Positions 9,199 to 17,230 of a stretch of 64,000 nt of DNA are shown here, in pieces (within the stretch, counting starts at the first letter, position 1; the number at the start of each line of letters is the position of its first letter). The notes under the pieces were generated by a model. The model was not told the DNA's origin, ran no database searches, and saw only the letters and a program-made list of their open reading frames with translations. A program made the translations under genes and the position numbers. Source of the stretch: Dietzia massiliensis (GTDB lineage: Bacteria > Actinomycetota > Actinomycetes > Mycobacteriales > Mycobacteriaceae); the NCBI RefSeq assembly GCF_018390595.1, contig NZ_JAHBAV010000008.1, positions 1 to 64,000 on the forward strand. The letters are read 5' to 3'.

Positions 9199-9939
9199 AT
9201 GCGCGAACTCAGCGACCACGACCTGGCCTACCACCTCGCCACGGGCATCGGGGACATCGTCCGGGGTACCCGAGCCGGCGGGTTGCTGCACGGGCGGTCG
9301 CTCGCGCGGGTCGCCAACGAGGTCGCCCAGAACTGGACCGACGAGGTGCTCGCGGTGCACCGGCCGGACGACGGCACCCTGTCGGAGGGCGTCACCGACG
9401 ACCTGAGTCGCCTGGACAAGTCGCGCGTGTGGATCATCGACGTGATCGACGGGACCAAGGAGTTCTCGACCGGCCGCTCGGACTGGTCGGTGCACGTGGC
9501 GCTCGTGGTGGACGGCCGGCCCGCCCTCGCCTCGGTGGGTCTGCCCGACTCGGGCCGGGTGTTCCGGTCGGATCAGGTCGACCACGTCGACGGGCCGCCC
9601 TCCGGCACGATGGTGATCAGCCGCAACAACCCGCCGGCCGGCGTGCACGAGATCGCCGGTGAGCTCGGGCTGCGCGTGCGTCCGATGGGCTCCGCCGGGG
9701 CCAAGATGCTCTCGGTGCTGCTCGGCGACGCCGATGTCTATCTCCACGCCGGCGGTCAGTACGAGTGGGACCAGGCCGCTCCGGTCGCGGTGGCGCTGGC
9801 GTCCGGGTTGCACGCGTCCCGGCCCGACGGCTCGCCGATCGAGTTCAACAAGTCCGACGCCCATTCCCCGGACATCCTCGTGTGTCGACCGGATCTCACG
9901 GAGAAGGTGCTGGCCGCCACGGCGGGCTGGTCGGTGTGA
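9199..9939 (+). CDS. cysQ: 3'(2'),5'-bisphosphate nucleotidase / inositol monophosphatase family (CysQ-like)
   Basis: A 246-residue member of the Li+-sensitive phosphatase superfamily. The metal-binding motif is DVIDGT at residues 81-86 (usually DPLDGT), and the second motif is YEWDQAAP near residue 195. The first metal-site motif reads LSEG where CysQ proteins normally have LSEE; the first Glu is kept. The likely role is removal of PAP/PAPS by-products of sulfate assimilation. It is transcribed divergently from lhr and stands just upstream of thyA. Confidence 0.82.
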   Translation: MRELSDHDLAYHLATGIGDIVRGTRAGGLLHGRSLARVANEVAQNWTDEVLAVHRPDDGTLSEGVTDDLSRLDKSRVWIIDVIDGTKEFSTGRSDWSVHVALVVDGRPALASVGLPDSGRVFRSDQVDHVDGPPSGTMVISRNNPPAGVHEIAGELGLRVRPMGSAGAKMLSVLLGDADVYLHAGGQYEWDQAAPVAVALASGLHASRPDGSPIEFNKSDAHSPDILVCRPDLTEKVLAATAGWSV

Positions 9940-9988
9940 GCTCCAGTGGGTCGACGTGAGCAGAGTGGGTCGGCCCCCGGAATTTCAG

Positions 9989-9994
9989 TAGACT
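9989..9994 (+). promoter_or_regulatory. -10 element for a probably leaderless thyA mRNA
   Basis: TAGACT is followed by 7 bases and then the thyA ATG at 10002. No Shine-Dalgarno sequence lies between them, as expected for a leaderless transcript. Confidence 0.5.
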
Positions 9995-10001
9995 CCGCCT
10001 C

Positions 10002-10802
10002 ATGACCGTCCCCACCCCGTACGAGGATCTGCTCCGGCTCGTCCTGGAAGAGGGCACCCCGAAGGCGGATCGCACGGGAACGGGCACGCGGAGCCTGTTC
10101 GGCCACCAGCTGCGCTACGACCTGTCCCGCGGCTTCCCCCTCCTCACGACCAAGCGGGTCCACTTCAAGTCGGTCGCCTACGAGTTGCTGTGGTTCCTGC
10201 GCGGCGACTCGAATGTGCGGTGGCTGCAGGACCACGGCGTGAGCATCTGGGACGAGTGGGCGGACGAGGCCGGCGAGCTCGGCCCGGTCTACGGCGTCCA
10301 GTGGCGGTCGTGGCCCACCCCGGACGGCCGGCACATCGACCAGATCGCGGCGGCCGTGGACCTGCTGCGTACGGACCCGAACTCGCGGCGCAACATCGTC
10401 AGCGCGTGGAACGTCAGCGACCTCTCGCAGATGGCGCTGCCGCCGTGTCACCTGCTGTTCCAGTTCTACGTGGCCGACGGGAAACTCAGCTGCCAGCTCT
10501 ACCAGCGCAGCGCCGACCTCTTCCTGGGCGTGCCGTTCAATATCGCCTCGTACTCCCTCCTCACGCACATGGTCGCGCAGCAGGTGGGCCTCGAGGTGGG
10601 CGAGTTCGTCTGGACCGGCGGGGACTGCCACATCTACGACAACCACGTCGAGCAGGTGCGCACCCAGCTGGAGCGTGAGCCGTACCCGTACCCGGAGCTA
10701 CGACTGCGGAAGGCGGAGTCGATCTTCGACTACCGGTTCGAGGACTTCGAGGTCGTCGGCTACGAGCACCACCCGGGCATCAAGGCCCCGGTCGCGGTCT
10801 GA
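10002..10802 (+). CDS. thyA: thymidylate synthase ThyA
   Basis: A 266-residue ThyA that methylates dUMP to dTMP using methylenetetrahydrofolate. The catalytic cysteine is C149 in [11 protein letters not shown]. The Arg-rich phosphate site is RRNIVSAWN and the folate/dUMP region is [18 protein letters not shown]. The C-terminus KAPVAV matches the conserved closing segment. The dihydrofolate reductase gene follows after 9 bases, the standard thyA-folA pairing that recycles the dihydrofolate made by ThyA. Confidence 0.97.
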   Translation: MTVPTPYEDLLRLVLEEGTPKADRTGTGTRSLFGHQLRYDLSRGFPLLTTKRVHFKSVAYELLWFLRGDSNVRWLQDHGVSIWDEWADEAGELGPVYGVQWRSWPTPDGRHIDQIAAAVDLLRTDPNSRRNIVSAWNVSDLSQMALPPCHLLFQFYVADGKLSCQLYQRSADLFLGVPFNIASYSLLTHMVAQQVGLEVGEFVWTGGDCHIYDNHVEQVRTQLEREPYPYPELRLRKAESIFDYRFEDFEVVGYEHHPGIKAPVAV

Positions 10803-10811
10803 GCCGGCGCC

Positions 10812-11324
10812 GTGGCGGTGCGGATGGTGTGGGCACAGGCCCGCGGCGGGGTGATCGGTGACGGCCGGGACATGCCGTGGCATATCCCCGAGGACCTGGC
10901 CTTCTTCAAGCAGGCCACCGTCGGACGTCCCGTGGTGATGGGCCGCGCGACGTGGGACTCCCTGCCGGAGCGGTTCCGCCCCCTGCCGGGGCGCCGCAAC
11001 ATCGTGTGCACGCGGGACGCCGGGTGGGCGGCCGACGGCGCCGAGCGCGCCGGGTCAGTGGACGCCGCGTTGGCCTCGGCGGGTCGCGACGCGGTCGTGA
11101 TGGGCGGCGGTCAGGTCTACGCCGCCGCGCTGCCCGCGGCCGACGAGTGCCTGGTGACCGAGATCGACGCCGACGCGCCCGGGACCGTGCTGGCGCCCAC
11201 GTTGGACGCGGCGTGGGAGCGGGTGGAGGTCGGCGAGTGGATCACCGATCCGCGGAGCCGCGTCGACGGGTACGACGACGAGGTGCGGCACCGGCATACC
11301 GTGTGGCGTCGCCGGGAGCGCTAG
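10812..11324 (+). CDS. folA: dihydrofolate reductase
   Basis: A 170-residue DHFR that reduces dihydrofolate to tetrahydrofolate with NADPH. The N-terminal WAQARGGVIGDGRDMPWHIPEDL loop contains the active-site region with acidic E28. The NADPH motifs are VVMGRATWDSLP and VMGGGQVYAAAL. GTG start, 9 bases after thyA. Its TAG stop shares a CTAG palindrome with the stop of the convergent DUF1707 gene, so the two coding regions touch tail to tail. Confidence 0.95.
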   Translation: MAVRMVWAQARGGVIGDGRDMPWHIPEDLAFFKQATVGRPVVMGRATWDSLPERFRPLPGRRNIVCTRDAGWAADGAERAGSVDAALASAGRDAVVMGGGQVYAAALPAADECLVTEIDADAPGTVLAPTLDAAWERVEVGEWITDPRSRVDGYDDEVRHRHTVWRRRER

Positions 11325-11925
11325 AACCACTTCCAGGTCTTGGGGATCTTCTCCCCCGCGGCGAGGATCTTGATCTTGGCGGTGGCCATGAAGCCGTTGA
11401 TCTCGATGTCGCGGTGCGGGCCGCCGTGGACCTCGTAGCGTCCCTCGTCGATCTTGAGATCGGTCATCCTCCGGTTCCCGGTGATCGTGACCGAGACGCC
11501 CGGCGGGAGCAGCACCCGGGCGTTGGCGGCCCACAGGTCCAGCTGGAGGTGCGTGCGGGGGCGGTCGACGACGGCCTCGCGGGCGTCGAGGTAGATCTCC
11601 CCCATCCACGAGGTGAGCCGGTAGTCGTCCGGTAACATCCACCGCCCCTCGCGCTTGAGGGTGTCGAAGATCGAGGTGGTCTTCTGGCCCTCGTCCACGG
11701 CGATGGCGGCGCCGGGTCGGGAGGCGGGCGGGCCCGCGCGGTGCGCGGCGGCTGGGGCGGCCGGGTCGGGATCGGCGGGCAGTCCGCTCAGGGCGACCTC
11801 TAGTTCGGCGGGGCAGGTGGCCGCCCAGATCTTGGCTGCACGGTCGGAGAACTCGGCGAGCGAGAGCTCACCGCGCCCCACCATCGGGCCAGTGCTCTGG
11901 GGTCGTTGTCCTGCTCCGGATCCAT
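11321..11925 (-). pseudogene. DUF1707 (SHOCT-like) domain protein with an apparent 1-base frameshift
   Basis: The long frame from 11884 encodes the second half of a DUF1707 domain (GRGELSLAEFSDRAAKIWAATCPAELEVALSGLP) and a C-terminal beta-rich domain like cell-wall-active antibiotic response proteins. The first part of the domain, MDPEQDNDPRALAR from the ATG at 11925, is in the other frame. Adding one base at about 11884/11885 would give ...RALARMVGRGELSL..., which fits the spacing of the domain. It is therefore a frameshifted gene or contains a sequencing error. Its first codons also lie within the frame of the truncated dehydrogenase. Confidence 0.6.
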
Positions 11926-12738
11926 GTCGGCGGTGACCTTGGCGTCGGCCACGCCGATCGTGATAATGGCCTTCTCCGCCAAGAGGCCCCAGGTCATCCC
12001 GGGCAGCTCGGCCTTGGCCTGCTCGACGTCCGTGTAGACGTGGGTCGCACCGAACTCCTTGGCCTTGGCGAGCTTGGTCTCGTCGGTGTCGATCGCGAGG
12101 ATGAAGCGGGCGCCGGCGTGCCTGGCGCCCTGGATCGCGTTGATGCCGATGCCACCGATGCCGAAGACCACGACGGTGTCGCCGGCCTTGACGTCGGCGG
12201 AGTAGACCGCCGAGCCCCACCCCGTGGTGACACCGCAGCCGACGAGCGCGGCGACCTCGAAGGGGATCCAGTCCTGGATCTTGACCACCGAGTTCATGTT
12301 GGCGACGGTGTACTGCGAGAACGTTCCGAGCGTGCACATGGCGCCGGCGGTCTCGCCATTGTCCAGGGCGAAGGGGTACCGGCCGTCGGCCATGACGCCG
12401 AAGGTGCCGTTCAGGCCGCCATCACAGAGGTTGGACATGCCACGGGCACACGCCGGGCACTTGCCGCACGCGGGGATGAACGAGCCCACCACGTGGTCAC
12501 CGGGCTGGACGTGGGTGACACCCTCACCGACGGCCTCGACCACGCCCGCGCCCTCGTGCCCCAGGACGATCGGGAGCCGACCGGGCAGGTCCCCGGTCCG
12601 CATGTGCAGGTCCGAGTGGCACAGGCCGGCGACCTTCCACTTGACCAGCACCTCACCGAAGTGGGGCCCGTCGAGCTCGGCCTCGACGATCTCGAACGGC
12701 TTACCGATCTCACGGGCGATTACGGCCTTGGTCTTCAC
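11800..12738 (-). pseudogene. NDMA-dependent (mycofactocin-linked) zinc alcohol dehydrogenase, C-terminally truncated
   Basis: Residues 1-271 are a zinc alcohol dehydrogenase of the NDMA-dependent Rxyl_3153 type, a family that uses mycofactocin to recycle bound NAD. The catalytic zinc ligand region has AGLCHSDLH (C40) and GHEGAGVV. The structural zinc loop is CGKCPACARGMSNLC. The Rossmann motif is VFGIGGIGINAIQG. Homologues run to about 370 residues; here similarity stops near ITIGVADAKVTAD (about 11926) and the frame continues into the DUF1707 gene. About 100 C-terminal residues are missing. GTG start at 12738 with GGAGGG upstream. Confidence 0.72.
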
Positions 12739-12778
12739 TGCGACTCCCTCCGGGCGCGACGGTGGTCACCCCCGTCAC

Positions 12779-12792
12779 TGGAACGTGTTCTC
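12779..12792 (-). promoter_or_regulatory. KstR-like operator copy 1 upstream of the dehydrogenase
   Basis: GAACGTGTTC at 12781-12790 is a GAAC-n2-GTTC inverted repeat. It resembles the published TnnAACnnGTTnnA motif of the TetR-family lipid and steroid catabolism repressor KstR. It is about 45 bases upstream of the dehydrogenase start. Confidence 0.4.
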
Positions 12793-12832
12793 GTCACACT
12801 AACCCCGGTACTGACATCTGTGGGGTGGCTAC

Positions 12833-12846
12833 AAGAACGTGTTCTC
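12833..12846 (-). promoter_or_regulatory. KstR-like operator copy 2 upstream of the dehydrogenase
   Basis: AGAACGTGTTCT (12834-12845) is a perfect AGAAC-GT-GTTCT inverted repeat. It has the same core as copies at 12781 and 14425. It lies between trxA and the dehydrogenase gene, 53 bases upstream of copy 1. Confidence 0.42.
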
Positions 12847-12897
12847 GCCCCGGGGGGAGCGCGGTGCGGATCCGGGGTCCCGGGTCCGTGCGGGGTC

Positions 12898-13281
12898 TCA
12901 GACCTGCGCGTCGCCCTGCTGGGCCTGCGCCTCCTCGACGGCCTTGCGGACCTCGTCCATGTCGAGTCCCTTGATCTGCTCGACCAGGTCGTCCAGGGCC
13001 TGCTCCGGGATCGCACCCGAGTGACGGAACACGGCGATGCCCTCACGGAACGCCATGAGCGTCGGGATCGACTGGATCTGCAGCATCGCGCCGAGCTGCT
13101 GCTCGGCGTCGGTGTCGACCTTGGCGAAGGTCACCTCGGGGTTCTTGCCCGAGACCTTCTCGTAGACCGGGCCGAAGGCCTTGCACGGGCCACACCACTC
13201 GGCCCAGAAGTCCACCAGGACGATGTCGTTCTCGGTGACGGTCTTCTCGAACTCGGCGGTCGTGATGTCGACGGTGCTCAT
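12898..13281 (-). CDS. trxA: thioredoxin
   Basis: A 127-residue thioredoxin with the redox motif W29-C30-G31-P32-C33 in DFWAEWCGPCK. The cis-Pro segment is QSIPTLMAF. It carries a Gln/Glu/Ala-rich tail of about 15 residues beyond the core fold. It reduces protein disulfides together with thioredoxin reductase in the cytosol. ATG at 13281 with GGAGG 8 bases upstream. A 194-base upstream region holds a hairpin and a possible stress-sigma promoter. Confidence 0.95.
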   Translation of the reverse strand: MSTVDITTAEFEKTVTENDIVLVDFWAEWCGPCKAFGPVYEKVSGKNPEVTFAKVDTDAEQQLGAMLQIQSIPTLMAFREGIAVFRHSGAIPEQALDDLVEQIKGLDMDEVRKAVEEAQAQQGDAQV

Positions 13282-13378
13282 ACGAATGCCCTCCTTGCGC
13301 GTACGGGGCGACTCTCGACCCGTCTGCTCGTCGCCAGCCTACGGATCGCGTGGGCCGACGACGAGATTCCCCGGCCAC

Positions 13379-13398
13379 CGATACCCGTCTGGGTATCG
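13379..13398. promoter_or_regulatory. perfect 8-bp inverted repeat in the trxA upstream region
   Basis: CGATACCC-GTCT-GGGTATCG. The TACCC-n4-GGGTA core resembles operators of the CsoR copper-sensor family. It could equally form a hairpin in the 5' leader of trxA or a weak terminator for the hydrolase gene that ends at 13476. Confidence 0.35.
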
Positions 13399-13417
13399 AC
13401 GGCCGCTCACCCAGGGC

Positions 13418-13442
13418 AACGTACACGGAGTGGGGTTATTCC
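13418..13442 (-). promoter_or_regulatory. possible SigH/SigR-type (thiol stress) promoter for trxA
   Basis: On the minus strand GGAAT (13438-13442) is followed by 17 bases and GTT (13418-13420). SigR/SigH promoters have GGAA(T) and GTT with about this spacing, and thioredoxin genes are classical targets. If correct, the trxA leader is about 130 bases and contains the repeat at 13379-13398. Confidence 0.35.
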
Positions 13443-13475
13443 TCGGACACCCCCGCGTCGCGGTCCGCCCGCGAC

Positions 13476-14387
13476 TCAGCGGAGGGGCGGCGAGTCGAGC
13501 ACCTCGGCCAGGAACCACTCGAGCTGGTCGAGGAACACGGCGTTGTCGTCGCCGGCGACCATGTGACCGGCGTCGGCGACCTCGGTGGTGTGGGCGTGCG
13601 GGAGCAGTTCGAGCAGATGCTGCACGGACTCGTCGCTGACGATGTCCGAGGCCGACCCGCGGATGAGCAGGGTGGGCTGCGTGATCTTCGGGACGAGCTC
13701 CTCGAAGAAGGCGTTGCCGATCTCGGTGTTGTCGGCCGAGGCGTTGCCGGCGAAGCGGGGGTCCCAGTGCCAGTGCCACCGCCCGTCCTCGCGCAGCCGC
13801 AGGTTCTTGCGCAGCCCCTCGGGGTTCGGGGGCCGCTTGCGGTGGGGCTGGTAGGCGGCGATCGCGTCCGCGGCCTCCTCGAGGCTCGCGAACCCGTTGA
13901 ACCCGGAGCGCATGAACTCCCCCACCCTCTCGACGCCCTTGGCCTCCAGCCTGGGGGTGACGTCGACCAGGACGAGCGCGCGGGCGACGTCCTTTCCGGT
14001 GCCCAGCGAGAGCATCGCGGTCATCCCGCCGAGTGACGCGCCGACGACGACCGGACGCCGCTCGGGGAACCGCTCTGCGACGATCGCCTCGAGATCGGCG
14101 GCGAGGCGATGGATGTCGTAGTCACCCTCCGGGTCCCAGTCGCTGTCGCCATGCCCGCGCGCATCCATCGCGGTGACGCGGTAGCCCTCGGCGGCCAGGC
14201 GGCGGGAGGCCCGGCTCCAGGCGTGGCGGGTCTGCGCACCGCCGTGGAGCATGAGGATCTCGTCGACGGGCTCGGTGGGCCGGCCGTCCGGTCCGTGCGG
14301 TTCCCAGACCTCCCCGACCAGTCGGACGCCGTCCTCGCGCTCGACCGCGAACTGCTGTGGCTCGACGGTGGTCTCAGTACTCGGCAT
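13476..14387 (-). CDS. alpha/beta hydrolase
   Basis: A 303-residue alpha/beta hydrolase. The nucleophile elbow is GASLGG, the acid lies in GSASDIVSD and the catalytic His in AGHMVAGDDN. The oxyanion segment is LMLHGGAQTRHAW. No signal peptide is seen. ATG at 14387 is chosen because GGGAGG lies 7 bases upstream. A GAACGTGTTC element sits 38 bases upstream, as it does for the truncated dehydrogenase. It follows mftG after 57 bases but looks separately controlled. The substrate is unknown. Confidence 0.85.
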   Translation of the reverse strand: MPSTETTVEPQQFAVEREDGVRLVGEVWEPHGPDGRPTEPVDEILMLHGGAQTRHAWSRASRRLAAEGYRVTAMDARGHGDSDWDPEGDYDIHRLAADLEAIVAERFPERRPVVVGASLGGMTAMLSLGTGKDVARALVLVDVTPRLEAKGVERVGEFMRSGFNGFASLEEAADAIAAYQPHRKRPPNPEGLRKNLRLREDGRWHWHWDPRFAGNASADNTEIGNAFFEELVPKITQPTLLIRGSASDIVSDESVQHLLELLPHAHTTEVADAGHMVAGDDNAVFLDQLEWFLAEVLDSPPLR

Positions 14388-14422
14388 GTGCGTGCCTCCC
14401 GGGCCGTCGCCCACCCTCTCGG

Positions 14423-14436
14423 CGGAACGTGTTCTA
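14423..14436 (-). promoter_or_regulatory. KstR-like operator copy 3 upstream of the hydrolase
   Basis: GGAACGTGTTCTA: the same AAC-GT-GTT core as at 12781 and 12836. It lies between the mftG stop and the hydrolase start. Confidence 0.42.
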
Positions 14437-14444
14437 TCTGTGTT

Positions 14445-15740
14445 CTACCACGCCCGCTCGGCGACCATCCGCGCGGCGAGGTCTTCGGCCACCGCCAGGA
14501 CGGTGTAATACGGACCGCATCGCGGAAGCGACGGCAGGACCGATGCGTCGGCCACCCGCACTCCCTCCACCCCGAGCACCCGACCGGAGTCGTCGCACAC
14601 CTCCCCGATCCGCGCCGCGCCCGACAGGTGGTGGGAGGTCGAGCGGATGACGGCGCCGTCGATGCCCAGGCGTTCCGCCACGAACGCCGTCGCCTCGGCC
14701 AGCGCCGTCGCGTCGCGCGGGTCGTCCGGGAGGTCCACGCTCCCGTCGGCGTGCACCCGCCCCCGTCCGACGGGGTTCATCAGTGCCACCCCGACACGGT
14801 GCGGCACCTCGCCGAGGCCGGGGATCACGCGGTGCATCGGGACCGCGTAGGGGCGCACCTCGATCTCCGGCACCCACCCGCGCTCCCGCACAGGGAGGGC
14901 GAGCCGCACCACGTGGGAGAGCAGGGGCGGCAGCCCGCCGGCCGCGTCGGGCCCGGCGTCAGCCCCGGCGGCCAGGTCCGCGGGAACGTCCAGCAACAGC
15001 TCGGGATGCTCCTGCACCTCGTGGCCGACGGGGCACCCGCCGGCCCGGTCGATGCCGGAGCCCAGGAGGAGAACGGTCGTCCCGATCGTCCCCGCACACA
15101 GCACCACCTGGCCGGTGGTGATCTCCTCGTCGTCGTCGAGGACCACGCCCACACACCGCCGGGCGTCCCCCGCTCCCCCGACGGCCCCGCCAGCCCACGA
15201 CAGCTCGCGCACGGCGGCGCCGGTGCGCACCCGTACGCCCGCGCCGGCGGGGTCCCACGCGTCGGACGCCGTCACCCTCCGCCCCCCGCTGCGCGCCTGC
15301 GGGACGGCCGACACGCGGCCGGGGAACGCGGCGGCGACCCACGAGGCGACCGGCCCCATCGGCGCCAGGCGGGGGCACAGACGCTCGGCCGCGCGCGCCA
15401 TCCCCACCGCGTAGCGCCGGGGCCAGTCCGGTCCCCACGCCTCGAGATCCGCCGGCCGGGCCGGCGCGCAGTACCCCCCGTTCACCGCGCCCGACCCGCC
15501 GAGCGTCCGGCCGCGGGGCAGCTCCAGGGCCGCGTCCCCGAGCGTGGCGGGGTGGCGCGCGACCACGCGGGAGTCGGGGCCGATGTCGAGCAGGCCCGCG
15601 CGCGGGGAGGCGGCGGCCGTGCCGGCCTCGAGCAGCAGGACGTCCGCGCCGGCGTCGGCGAGCCGCCGGGCCACCACGCACCCGGCGGCGCCAGCCCCGA
15701 CCACGACGACATCGGCGTCGCCGCTCGAACCGCCGGTCAT
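14445..15740 (-). CDS. mftG: mycofactocin system GMC oxidoreductase MftG
   Basis: A 431-residue GMC-family flavoprotein. The FAD-binding motif VVGAGAAGCVVARRL is near residues 13-27. LPRGRTLGGSGAVNGG is the second GMC signature. The C-terminal active-site region is STSHHLSGAARIG followed by GVRVADASVLP. MftG is thought to pass electrons from reduced mycofactocin towards the respiratory chain. The ATG at 15740 overlaps the mftF stop as ATGA. It is the last gene of the mycofactocin operon. Confidence 0.9.
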   Translation of the reverse strand: MTGGSSGDADVVVVGAGAAGCVVARRLADAGADVLLLEAGTAAASPRAGLLDIGPDSRVVARHPATLGDAALELPRGRTLGGSGAVNGGYCAPARPADLEAWGPDWPRRYAVGMARAAERLCPRLAPMGPVASWVAAAFPGRVSAVPQARSGGRRVTASDAWDPAGAGVRVRTGAAVRELSWAGGAVGGAGDARRCVGVVLDDDEEITTGQVVLCAGTIGTTVLLLGSGIDRAGGCPVGHEVQEHPELLLDVPADLAAGADAGPDAAGGLPPLLSHVVRLALPVRERGWVPEIEVRPYAVPMHRVIPGLGEVPHRVGVALMNPVGRGRVHADGSVDLPDDPRDATALAEATAFVAERLGIDGAVIRSTSHHLSGAARIGEVCDDSGRVLGVEGVRVADASVLPSLPRCGPYYTVLAVAEDLAARMVAERAW

Positions 15741-17230
15741 CGCGTGAGTTCCGGGCGTAGGGCGGCCGGGGAACGCTCTGCCACCGCCGAGCGCCAGACC
15801 CCCACGCCGTAGGCCAGGTCGTCCAGGCGGTGCAGCAGGGCGTGCCCGACAGGCTCGTCGGCCGGCCATCGGCCCGGTTCCCGCGCGCTCCACCAGTGCC
15901 ACAGCCCCTCCGCGGTGGCCGCGACCGCGAGGCGCCGGCGCAGCGCCCGCGCGATCCGGCCCCGCGACCCGGCGGTGAGCGCCAGCGCGGTCGCGGTGAC
16001 CGGCCCATACGGGCGTAGTAACGCCTCCGGCAGCTGCCTGATCGAGGCCCCGGCGCCGCGGGCGACGAGCTCGGCGGCCGCGCGTCCGTCGCCGGTCAGC
16101 GCGCGCGTCCGCCACCACGCCCTGGCCACCGCGCCGAGCGCGACCACCGTGCCGAGCGGGCTCGCGCTCCATACCCCAACCGCCACGGCCAGCGACCACG
16201 GCGCGGCGACGGCGGGCGCGACGTCGGCGCCGTGGCGCGCGGCGAGGGGCGCGGCTCCACGCCCGTAGTAGGCGCGGCGGGTCAGCAGCGCGCGCAGCCC
16301 GGTGCGGTGCCGGTGGGCGACGCGGGCGGCGGGCTCGTAGCGGACCCGGCCCCCGGCGTCGTCGATGCGCCAGCACAGGTCCACGTCCTCCGCGACGTGC
16401 ATGCGTTCGTCGAACGGCCCCTCGCCCCCTCCGGCGGGGACCCGGGGCAGCCGGTCGGGGCGGACCGCGAGGGCGGCGCTGGGCACGTACGCCACGCGGG
16501 TGCGCGGCCGCACCCGCGCCGGCTCGGGCCCCATGTCCAGCGCCGAACGCGCCGTCTCGTAGCCGCGCACCCAGAGCCGGCCGGGCTCGGCGGCGACGAC
16601 GCGCGGCGCGACCGCCGCGACCAGCGGATCGTCGAGTCGGGCCAAAAGGATGTCGAGCCAGCCCGGCAGCGGGAGGACGTCGGCGTCGAGGTACACCACC
16701 ACCTCGGCGCCGGAAGCGACCGCCGCGGACGTGCCGGCGTTGCGCGCGGCCGCCGGGCCGCGGGAGCGGTCGTGGCGCAGGACGGTGACGGGCCGGGTGG
16801 TGACGGAAGTGGTGACGGGCGGGATGGTGACGGGCTGGGTGGAGCCGTCGTCGACGACGACGAGGTGGGCGCCCCGCGCGAGTTCGGGTGCGAGGGTCCG
16901 CGCGAGGGCGTCGACCCCGTCCGCGTCGTCACGGACCGGGACCACCACGGCGAGGCCGTCCAGCGAGCGGTCCGCGGACACCGGGCCGGCGGGATGGGCC
17001 ATCCCTCGATCGGTGAGAGCACGGGCGAGCGCGGCCCCCGCGGGCGTGTCCGTCGCGACGGTCCGGCCGCCGTCCAGGAGGCCCGCCACCGACGGCGCGG
17101 GCGTGATGAGCGTGACCGGGTCGCCGCCCAGGACCCGCACGACGCCGCCGCGTCGCAGGATCCGGGTCCGGCGGTCGAGCAACACGTGCGGCCGGGCGGT
17201 GGCGGGTGCGCGGTGTCCGGAGGGCGTCAT
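15737..17230 (-). CDS. mftF: mycofactocin glycosyltransferase MftF
   Basis: A 497-residue family 2 glycosyltransferase that decorates (pre)mycofactocin with a glucan chain. The GT-A motifs are VVVPVRDDADG, VVDDGS and the DxD-type YLDADVLP, with the acceptor/base region HVAEDVDLCWR. An N-terminal segment of about 90 residues precedes the catalytic domain, and hydrophobic segments lie in the C-terminal half. ATG at 17230 overlaps the mftE stop as ATGA. Confidence 0.93.
   Translation of the reverse strand: MTPSGHRAPATARPHVLLDRRTRILRRGGVVRVLGGDPVTLITPAPSVAGLLDGGRTVATDTPAGAALARALTDRGMAHPAGPVSADRSLDGLAVVVPVRDDADGVDALARTLAPELARGAHLVVVDDGSTQPVTIPPVTTSVTTRPVTVLRHDRSRGPAAARNAGTSAAVASGAEVVVYLDADVLPLPGWLDILLARLDDPLVAAVAPRVVAAEPGRLWVRGYETARSALDMGPEPARVRPRTRVAYVPSAALAVRPDRLPRVPAGGGEGPFDERMHVAEDVDLCWRIDDAGGRVRYEPAARVAHRHRTGLRALLTRRAYYGRGAAPLAARHGADVAPAVAAPWSLAVAVGVWSASPLGTVVALGAVARAWWRTRALTGDGRAAAELVARGAGASIRQLPEALLRPYGPVTATALALTAGSRGRIARALRRRLAVAATAEGLWHWWSAREPGRWPADEPVGHALLHRLDDLAYGVGVWRSAVAERSPAALRPELTR

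Noticed and set aside
14445-16376. A single large protein formed by extending mftG upstream
   Set aside because: The first half is antisense-like Arg-rich sequence from another frame of mftF; the ATG at 15740 with ATGA overlap is the natural start.
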